Source of the DNA: Oscillatoriales cyanobacterium PMM_0080
GTDB taxonomy: Bacteria; Cyanobacteriota; Cyanobacteriia; Cyanobacteriales; Microcoleaceae
Direction: 5' to 3'
Assembly: GCA_949127775.1 (NCBI GenBank)
Contig: CASBQF010000300.1
Location: 1 to 52,555 of the forward strand
DNA length: 52,555 bases
Below, piece by piece: positions 48,101-52,555 of the stretch. Position 1 is the stretch's first letter. Each line of letters opens with the position of its first letter. Under the pieces are notes generated by a model. The model did no database searches, had not been told where the DNA came from, and saw only the letters and a list, made by a program, of their open reading frames with translations. The translations under genes were made by a program, and so were the position numbers.

Positions 48101-48913
48101 TCCCTCAGTCAGGGCAAGGTGCATTTCTAATTCCGGCTTTCTGAGAGCAGAGTCTTCTGGGGTGAAGATGATTCGTCCGTGCTGCCCGACGATTTCTGCT
48201 TCAGCATAGCCGAGCAATCGCTCTGCGCCTGCGTTCCAACTGGTAAAGTGTCCGCCGGTGTCGAGGGTGAAGATGGAGTAGTCTTTGGCGCTGTCGAGAA
48301 TCAATGCCAGGTGGTTTTCACGATCGCGCAATGCTGAAGCGGTGCGATCGGCGCGATCGACTTGTAAAGCGGCAACGGCAAAGTCTGCTAGCGCGATCGC
48401 GATCCGCAAGTCTTCGGTATCGAACTGCCGGGAATCGTGAGATACAATCCAGATTGCTCCCAGCGGTTGATTGTCTGCTAGCAGCGGCAGGACTAATGCT
48501 TCGGCGATCGGCATTTCTAGCTGCTGCAAGTCGGGGAAGTATTGTTCTGGATTCAAGTACAACTGGGGATTTTGGAAGTCTAGATTGGTTCCTGACAAGC
48601 GCAGTGTCGGGGATTTGTTTGTTTGTGCTGCGGCTGCCCACGCCCCCGCCAAGGCTTCCCAGTGAAAGATTTGTTCTGAAGCTGTATTTTCTGCTAGCAG
48701 GCAGACTCCGACGCTGCCTGCGCCGCACAATTCTTGGGCGATCGCCACCAATGTTTTGAGCAGCGTGTGCGGCGAGGTGGCGAGTTGTCGGGCTAGCGTT
48801 TGCAGCGCCCGGTTTTCTGCTTGCAGATCCGGCGATCGAGGAGTGCGGCGCGACAGTTCCTGGGCGATCGGAATGTCGGTTAAATTAGTTTGTGGGGTTT
48901 GCCAAGGTTCCAT
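45125..48913 (-). CDS. Multi-PAS hybrid sensor histidine kinase with C-terminal receiver
   Basis: The ATG at 48913 gives 1262 residues; a TTG one codon earlier also fits. No membrane segment is seen. Domain order: GAF (about 35-185), PAS (about 200-320), two to three further PAS/PAC units (each ending DITDRxxA-like; WQRYTGW, WSEYLGM, WFDYTGT), a second GAF (about 580-735), a last PAS (about 740-860), HisKA with LSHELRTPLNPILGW (His898), HATPase with KFGGLGLGLAIVRHL, and a receiver with LLLSDIGMPDTDG (Asp1184). A phosphate relay from His to the receiver Asp is expected, passing on to an unknown partner. The stacked PAS domains suggest light, redox or small-molecule sensing, but none shows a bilin-binding Cys that I can place. 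Confidence 0.92.
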   Translation of the reverse strand: MEPWQTPQTNLTDIPIAQELSRRTPRSPDLQAENRALQTLARQLATSPHTLLKTLVAIAQELCGAGSVGVCLLAENTASEQIFHWEALAGAWAAAAQTNKSPTLRLSGTNLDFQNPQLYLNPEQYFPDLQQLEMPIAEALVLPLLADNQPLGAIWIVSHDSRQFDTEDLRIAIALADFAVAALQVDRADRTASALRDRENHLALILDSAKDYSIFTLDTGGHFTSWNAGAERLLGYAEAEIVGQHGRIIFTPEDSALRKPELEMHLALTEGKAENERWHVRKDGSRFWGSGLVMPLRDAAGELQGFLKIMQDKTDRRQAEEALRQSENRYRTLADAVPQLMWSNTADGRLEFCNQHWQRYTGWMPELPVTATMLEIFHPLDLPALVATRHKAIPAGESYELECRVLRFDGIYRWHLVRVAPVKNQAGQVVQWVGIGIDIDDRFQAEASLAESDRRFRFLAESLPHLIWNVGTAGEIRFANQKWSEYLGMSYEEAVQNNWESLMPPSDLAESAARWQECQITGEVYQVELRLRRASDKMERWHLSRGLPIRDAGNQIVEWIGTNTDIHDRKQAQLHEQFLSGLELRLRQQSHPAEMLWEAMISMGEYLNVDRCIWHEIDAEAGLAIVDRDWHQPGLISVAGTYQISDFKTPEMKALSLAGQTLVISDIANDPQTAPLVDNYEAIGLSALVDVPCIQEGRWVAHLVVTSQAVRHWRTDEVSLMQEMVARLWTVIQHARAVQDLHESESRFRALADNIAQLAWMTDASGWIFWYNQRWFDYTGTTLEEMQGWGWHQVHHPEHVDRVVAKFRRCIIETGEPWEDTFPLRGTDGSYRWFLSRAVPIRDEQGNVLRWCGTNTDITDRQLAAAERERLLAGEKAAREEAERANRVKDEFLAVLSHELRTPLNPILGWAKLLRSKTLTPEKQRYALETIERNAKLQTQLIEDLLDVSGILQGKVSLNIVPVDLAGAIGSAIETVRLSAEVKSIQISTEFAPHIGQVLGDGNRLQQVFWNLLSNAVKFTSPGGKIDVKLDRAGTDAQITVTDTGKGIETDFLPYVFDYFRQADSTFTRKFGGLGLGLAIVRHLVELHGGTVKADSAGEAQGATFTVRIPLMPVQPETILAPTAPESSFNLSGIRVLAVDDDVDARDLVVFLLEDCGATVTAVSNAADALAVLTQSVPDLLLSDIGMPDTDGYMLLRQVRALPPEQGGLVPAIALTAYAGEIDYQQALAAGFGRHLSKPLEPDKLVQAILDLLVGRSGEIIV

Positions 48914-49092
48914 CAATGTAGTTGTCTCTATGTCTTTCGGTCTCAGCGGGCGATGTCGTCGTATTAGCGGGCAGTTTAAGCATCTGCTATGTTGTATTAT
49001 CTACCCACAGACAGAAACAGTTATCTATCTTTAGAATTAGTTTTGAGTTTGCGGGCTAGATAATTGCCTTGTTTGTCTTTGCTCTTGCCTCC

Positions 49093-49150
49093 AGAATATA
49101 GTTTTAAATCCGATGAAATACAGGACACGGCAGTGCCGTTTCCCTACCCA
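49093..49150. repeat. Solo half of repeat family A (copy 6)
   Basis: Only the left arm is present: AGGACACGGCAGTGCCGTTT then CCCTACC, at about 49122-49147. No right arm follows. It is the same variant as copy 3 (GGACACGG). The copy lies in the 5' region of the creatininase gene, about 40 bases before its ATG. Confidence 0.85.
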
Positions 49151-49188
49151 AACATCTGTACTTCCTTCCATCAAATTAAAGCCACAAT

Positions 49189-50067
49189 ATGCACAATTTT
49201 ATTCCAGAATCGCGCTTTTTTCCTTATCTGACTTGGACAGAAATTCAGTCGATGCCGGACAAGGAAAATACTGTGATAATTCAGCCGCTAGGTGCGATCG
49301 AACAACACGGCCCCCATTTGCCTTTAATTGTAGATGCGGCAATTAGTGCGGCGGTTACTGGTAAAGCGCTGGCAAAGTTAGATGCAAATATTCCCGCTTA
49401 TGCTTTGCCGCCTTTGTACTACGGCAAATCGAACGAACACTGGCATTTTCCCGGTACAATTATGCTCAGCGCTCAGACACTTTTAGCCGTAATTGGCGAA
49501 ATTGCTGACAGTATTTATCGGGCAGGATTTCGGAAATTAGTGTTGATGAATGCCCACGGTGGACAGCCGCAGGTGATGGAAATTGCGGCGCGGGATATTC
49601 ATCAAAAATATCAGGATTTTTCGGTGTTTCCGCTGTTTGTTTGGCGGGTGCCGAATGTGGCTGCCCAATTACTAACTGAGAAGGAGTTAGAATTGGGAAT
49701 TCACGCCGGTGATGCGGAAACGAGTTTGATGTTGTCAATTTTGCCGTCGCAGGTAAAAATGGATCGAGCAGTTTGCGAATATCCGAGAGATTTGCCTACT
49801 GACAGTTTGCTGAGTATGGAAGGTGATTTGCCTTTTGCTTGGCTGACGCGAGAGTTGACTGATAGCGGTGTGTTGGGTGATGCGACGGTGGCGACGAAGG
49901 AAAAGGGCGATCGTATTTTGGAATCTCTTTCTGACGGCTGGGTACAAGTTATCAAAGATGTGCACAAATTTCGACAGCCGGGAAGTTCGGCAACGGATTC
50001 TGTAACGGATTCTGTAACGGATGTAACGGATGTCCGATCGCAATGCGCGCCCTACATAATAGAGTAA
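49189..50067 (+). CDS. Creatininase family protein
   Basis: This 292-residue protein has the creatininase fold motifs: PLGAIEQHGPHLPLIVDAAI (Glu, His and Asp metal ligands), PPLYYGKSNEHWHFPGT, LVLMNAHGGQPQVMEIA and GIHAGDAETSLML. Family members are metal-dependent amidohydrolases; creatininase, mycofactocin or riboflavin-pathway amidases belong here, so the substrate is open. After the natural end near KFRQPGS, the frame continues through a short DNA repeat giving TDSVTDSVTDVTDV and a tail of ten residues, which looks like a recent extension. The ATG at 49189 matches family starts (F-x-L-T-W-x-E). Confidence 0.88.
   Translation: MHNFIPESRFFPYLTWTEIQSMPDKENTVIIQPLGAIEQHGPHLPLIVDAAISAAVTGKALAKLDANIPAYALPPLYYGKSNEHWHFPGTIMLSAQTLLAVIGEIADSIYRAGFRKLVLMNAHGGQPQVMEIAARDIHQKYQDFSVFPLFVWRVPNVAAQLLTEKELELGIHAGDAETSLMLSILPSQVKMDRAVCEYPRDLPTDSLLSMEGDLPFAWLTRELTDSGVLGDATVATKEKGDRILESLSDGWVQVIKDVHKFRQPGSSATDSVTDSVTDVTDVRSQCAPYIIE
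49991..50032 (+). repeat. Short tandem repeat at the creatininase 3' end
   Basis: CGGATTCTGTAA is present twice in tandem, followed by units of GTAACGGAT. It encodes the TDSV tail of the protein. A related AGCGGATTTAACGGATGT string is seen at 52418-52435, near the right edge. Confidence 0.8.
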
Positions 50068-50167
50068 AAAACGCGGTTTCTTCTGCTCTAGTTCGTCCAA
50101 GAGTCAAAAATTGTTCTAATCCGTGTCAAAATGAGTCTAACAAATTTTCTGAGTTGGAAAACTAACG

Positions 50168-50923
50168 ATGAGTGTAAATTCTAAATTGCAGCGCGCATTT
50201 GACCAAGGCCGCGCCCTGAAAATTATCAGCGGTTTAAATAATTTTGATGCCGCCAACGTTGCGGCTGTTGTCAAAGCAGCGGATCTCGGTGGCGCAACAT
50301 TTGTCGATATTGCTTGCGATCGCGATTTGGTATTGATGGCAAAACAGTTGACAAATTTGCCAATTTGTGTATCGGCTGTAGAACCAGAAAAGTTTGTGGC
50401 TGCGGTAGAAGCTGGCGCTGATTTGATTGAAATTGGCAACTTTGATGCTTTCTACGCACTCGGGCGTCGCTTTGAAGCTGAGGAAGTTTTGGAGTTGACT
50501 CGCCAAACGCGATCGCTATTTCCGAATATCACGCTTTCTGTCACAGTCCCCCACATTTTGACTCTCGACAAACAAGTACAGTTAGCAACAGAATTAGTCA
50601 AAGCTGGCGCTAACATCATCCAAACCGAAGGTGGCACTAGCGCCCAACCAATTCACGCCGGAACTTTGGGATTGATTGAAAAAGCAGCGCCTACTTTGGC
50701 CGCCGCCTTTGAAATTTCTCGCGCCGTATCCCTCCCCGTGCTCTGCGCTTCGGGTATCTCCAGCGTCACCGCACCGCTCGCTATTGGTGCCGGTGCTGCG
50801 GGTGTTGGTGTCGGTTCTGCTGTCAGCCAACTTAATAGCGAAGTGGCGATGATTGCCGCTGTGCGCAGTTTGGTGGAAGCTTTGGCTTTGGTTTCGCGAT
50901 CGCACTTTGCTGCTTCAATTTAA
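50168..50923 (+). CDS. ycf23: DUF561/Ycf23 family protein
   Basis: This 251-residue protein is a complete Ycf23 (DUF561) member: GRALKIISGLNNFDAANVAAVVKAADLGGATFVDIAC at the start, then FVAAVEAGADLIEIGNFDAFY, ANIIQTEGGTS, LPVLCASGISSVTAPLAI and GAAGVGVGSAVS. The pattern fits a TIM barrel with a C-terminal phosphate-binding loop. The family is conserved in cyanobacteria and algal plastids; its reaction is unknown. It lies 100 bp after the creatininase gene on the same strand, so they may be linked, but a promoter could fit in the gap. Confidence 0.93.
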   Translation: MSVNSKLQRAFDQGRALKIISGLNNFDAANVAAVVKAADLGGATFVDIACDRDLVLMAKQLTNLPICVSAVEPEKFVAAVEAGADLIEIGNFDAFYALGRRFEAEEVLELTRQTRSLFPNITLSVTVPHILTLDKQVQLATELVKAGANIIQTEGGTSAQPIHAGTLGLIEKAAPTLAAAFEISRAVSLPVLCASGISSVTAPLAIGAGAAGVGVGSAVSQLNSEVAMIAAVRSLVEALALVSRSHFAASI

Positions 50924-50949
50924 CAATTCGCGATCGCACGCACTCCATC

Positions 50950-50975
50950 TGTAGGGTGCTTATAGCGCACCCTAC
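50950..50975. terminator. Hairpin between convergent ycf23 and the next gene
   Basis: GTAGGGTGC and GCACCCTAC form a tight stem about 28 bases after the ycf23 stop. It belongs to the loose GTAGGGTGC family of dispersed palindromes, and may serve as a shared terminator for the two convergent genes. Confidence 0.65.
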
Positions 50976-50992
50976 TTTCCGGCCACTCTTCC

Positions 50993-51655
50993 TTAATAAT
51001 TGACAAACCACACGCAATAATCATCTAATAACTCCTGGTTTCGGGAGACTACATCAACTGATTCTAAATCTACTAAAGGCAAAATAAATTTTCGGCGATC
51101 GCTGAGGCGAGTCAATTCCACAAATATGCCGTATTCCTCAATAACTAATTCCTCAAAGCGATTGATTTTGAACGTATCAGTATGAGAAGGTTTAGTTTTT
51201 TTAAGTTTTGCATATTCTTTCTTACTACCGGAATATATTGTATATTCTTCTTCCCACTCAAAGTCTTCTATACCGGTAACGTGGCACGGGAATTGAATGT
51301 TTTGGTTGAGGTATTCTAGATATTTGATGGAATTTTTAATGCTGGTATCAATATTTTTTGAGCCTAAAATCTGCCGAATTTTATTTTCAAATTGCTTGGC
51401 ATTAAATGAGGTATTTTTCTGGAGATGGGCGAAAATTTCTGGATCGAACCCCTCACTCAATTCCGGTACTTCCATCAGCAAACGCTCGAAGTCGTCTAGC
51501 GGTTTCGGTCTTCTGCCGGCTACAATGGTTTCATCAAGCCAAATGGCAGGAAGTTCGGCTTCAGAAGAGCAGGATTTGGTTTGATTTGGGGGGTCGTCAA
51601 ATTGAGATTTGTTAAGTTGAGACTTGTTAAGTTTAGGCTTGTCAAATTTAGGCAT
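50993..51655 (-). CDS. Conserved cyanobacterial protein with YLEYL...DDYxVWF domain
   Basis: This 220-residue protein has a low-complexity, Lys/Asn/Ser-rich first 30 residues (KLNKSQLNKSQFDDPP) and then two parts. The middle has ERLLMEVPELSEGFDPEIFAHL. The C-terminal 105 residues contain KYLEYLNQNIQFPCHVTGIED, GIFVELTRLSDRRKFILPLVDLE and the end LLDDYCVWFVNY. That C-terminal domain is common in short cyanobacterial proteins often labelled calcium-binding, without evidence here of a calcium site. Function unknown. The ATG is at 51655. Confidence 0.7.
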   Translation of the reverse strand: MPKFDKPKLNKSQLNKSQFDDPPNQTKSCSSEAELPAIWLDETIVAGRRPKPLDDFERLLMEVPELSEGFDPEIFAHLQKNTSFNAKQFENKIRQILGSKNIDTSIKNSIKYLEYLNQNIQFPCHVTGIEDFEWEEEYTIYSGSKKEYAKLKKTKPSHTDTFKINRFEELVIEEYGIFVELTRLSDRRKFILPLVDLESVDVVSRNQELLDDYCVWFVNY

Positions 51656-51739
51656 CGCTCTGTTCCGCTATATCGGTTTATCAATAAAGTATATCTTGAC
51701 ATAAGTACATTCGTGTTTGATAAATAGGAGGAAACTTTG

Positions 51740-52387
51740 ATGCAATTACTGAAATCGCCTGATGAATCGGAAGTCTATCAAGGGCAGTTTGGTGAATTTA
51801 CGATTACTCAAAGCGATCGCACTGGAGTGCTGATCTACCGCGCCGGATTGGGAGTGGCGGCATTCTGTTTGGCGATCGGTGCTACTCTGGTGCTACAGAG
51901 CGCCGATAACCCGATCGCCCTCCAAGCTATAACGCCTGTTTTTGCGTGTTTCTGGATAGCTTTAGGCGTTAGTTTGGCAACTATTCACATTTACATGATT
52001 GCGCTACATCGCACGTTACAGGTGTTTTGGGCGATCGGTGGCGCGGCAGCATTGTTTGTCGCCCTCCAAAGCAGTGAACCTTTGGCTTTAGCAGTCTACG
52101 AACATCCAGCCACTTTGTGGGGAATTGGGTTTACTTTTGCCGCTTTAAATGGCATCTTTTTTAAAGAAGCTTTCTGTTTTAATCGCCTAGAAACTAAGTT
52201 TTTGACTCCGGGAGTTCCGCTGTTACTTTTAGGGCATATCTTCGGGTTTTTGTCACCGGAAAATGAACAATTTTTGTTAGCATTGTGGGCGATATTATTC
52301 ATCATTTTTGCTGTGCGCAAGTTCTTTCAAGTGATACCGCAGGATATTGGGGATAAGAGCGTTTTTGAGTATTTGAAAAATAAATAG
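51740..52387 (+). CDS. DUF2301 family integral membrane protein
   Basis: The ATG at 51740 follows AGGAGG (51727-51732) with good spacing, so it was preferred to the in-frame TTG at 51737; the protein has 215 residues. About six hydrophobic segments are visible from residue 35 on (AGLGVAAFCLAIGATLVL, VFACFWIALGVSLATIHIYM, VPLLLLGHIFGFL). The short soluble N terminus has YQGQFGEFTITQSDRTGVLIY. The set matches the cyanobacterial/plastid DUF2301 family, whose function is unknown. It is divergent from the neighbouring hypothetical gene. Confidence 0.85.
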   Translation: MQLLKSPDESEVYQGQFGEFTITQSDRTGVLIYRAGLGVAAFCLAIGATLVLQSADNPIALQAITPVFACFWIALGVSLATIHIYMIALHRTLQVFWAIGGAAALFVALQSSEPLALAVYEHPATLWGIGFTFAALNGIFFKEAFCFNRLETKFLTPGVPLLLLGHIFGFLSPENEQFLLALWAILFIIFAVRKFFQVIPQDIGDKSVFEYLKNK

Positions 52388-52445
52388 AATGAGGAAGATT
52401 GGCAGCGGATTATGTAGCGGATTTAACGGATGTAATTTGGGTGCA

Positions 52446-52555
52446 TCTCAATGAGTGCAAATATATTTGTAGGGGCGAAGCATGACCGCAATCAATATGG
52501 GATTATAACTAATAACTTATATACGGTCATGCTTCGCCCTCTTCACTCATTGAGA
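52446..52555. repeat. Nested palindrome at the right window edge
   Basis: Outer arms TCTCAATGAGTG (52446-52457) and CACTCATTGAGA (52544-52555) pair perfectly, and inside them GGGCGAAGCATGACCG (52473-52488) pairs with CGGTCATGCTTCGCCC (52524-52539). The element probably continues beyond the window. Confidence 0.88.

Noticed and set aside
45525-48759. Many ORFs antisense to the large hybrid histidine kinase
   Set aside because: They are shadows in a GC-richer gene with clear domains on the minus strand.

Overview
The window looks like a chromosomal segment of a filamentous, non-heterocystous cyanobacterium, probably Oscillatoriales and Microcoleus/Oscillatoria-like. CGATCG-containing octamers are dense throughout. 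A carboxysome shell gene (ccmP), ycf23/DUF561, a CPP1-like J-like membrane protein, a WGxxGxxG protein and DUF2301 all point to cyanobacteria. The order-level guess is inference.

Layout. 0-13.9 kb: the 3' end of hppD, a GGDEF protein overlapping a GNAT gene, a HAD hydrolase, a CPP1-like gene, pgeF, an M23 peptidase, a GT-C type membrane glycosyltransferase, a GT2 glycosyltransferase, riboflavin synthase and a bifunctional nuclease (BFN). 13.9-15.5 kb: an intact solo IscB element, with a structured upstream region that is a good omega-RNA candidate and a 3' hairpin, inserted directly after the BFN stop codon. 15.5-30 kb: an aldo/keto reductase with a ferredoxin-like tail, a large PAS histidine kinase, an Rrf2 regulator next to cysK, a J-domain protein, an MscS channel with a cyclic-nucleotide-binding domain, a tandem PTPS/QueD-like protein and a TPR protein. 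30-38.3 kb: an RTX/Calx-beta protein, four tandem Uma2-family (DUF820) paralogues plus a fifth divergent one, then a TPP riboswitch and thiC. 38.3-52.5 kb: an FkbM methyltransferase followed by a decayed copy of the thiC 3' end, an orphan C5-cytosine methyltransferase, pyrE, a secreted protein, a pentapeptide protein, ccmP, a WGxxGxxG protein, a very large hybrid histidine kinase, a creatininase-like protein, ycf23, and two further conserved genes.

The genes are mostly single housekeeping or signalling units, not one pathway. Likely functional links are Rrf2 with cysK, the TPP riboswitch with thiC, the GGDEF/GNAT overlap, and omega-RNA with IscB.

The most distinctive feature of the window is its load of small palindromic repeats. 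One family (five paired copies and one solo half) forms near-perfect hairpins flanked by longer imperfect inverted repeats. A second family of about 105 bp occurs three times, and one copy supplies the end of one gene and the apparent start of the next. Several single MITE-like elements occur too, including one nested inside an older palindrome with an 11-bp target duplication. No CRISPR array, rRNA, tRNA or prophage was seen. All functional names come from reading motifs; no database search was run.
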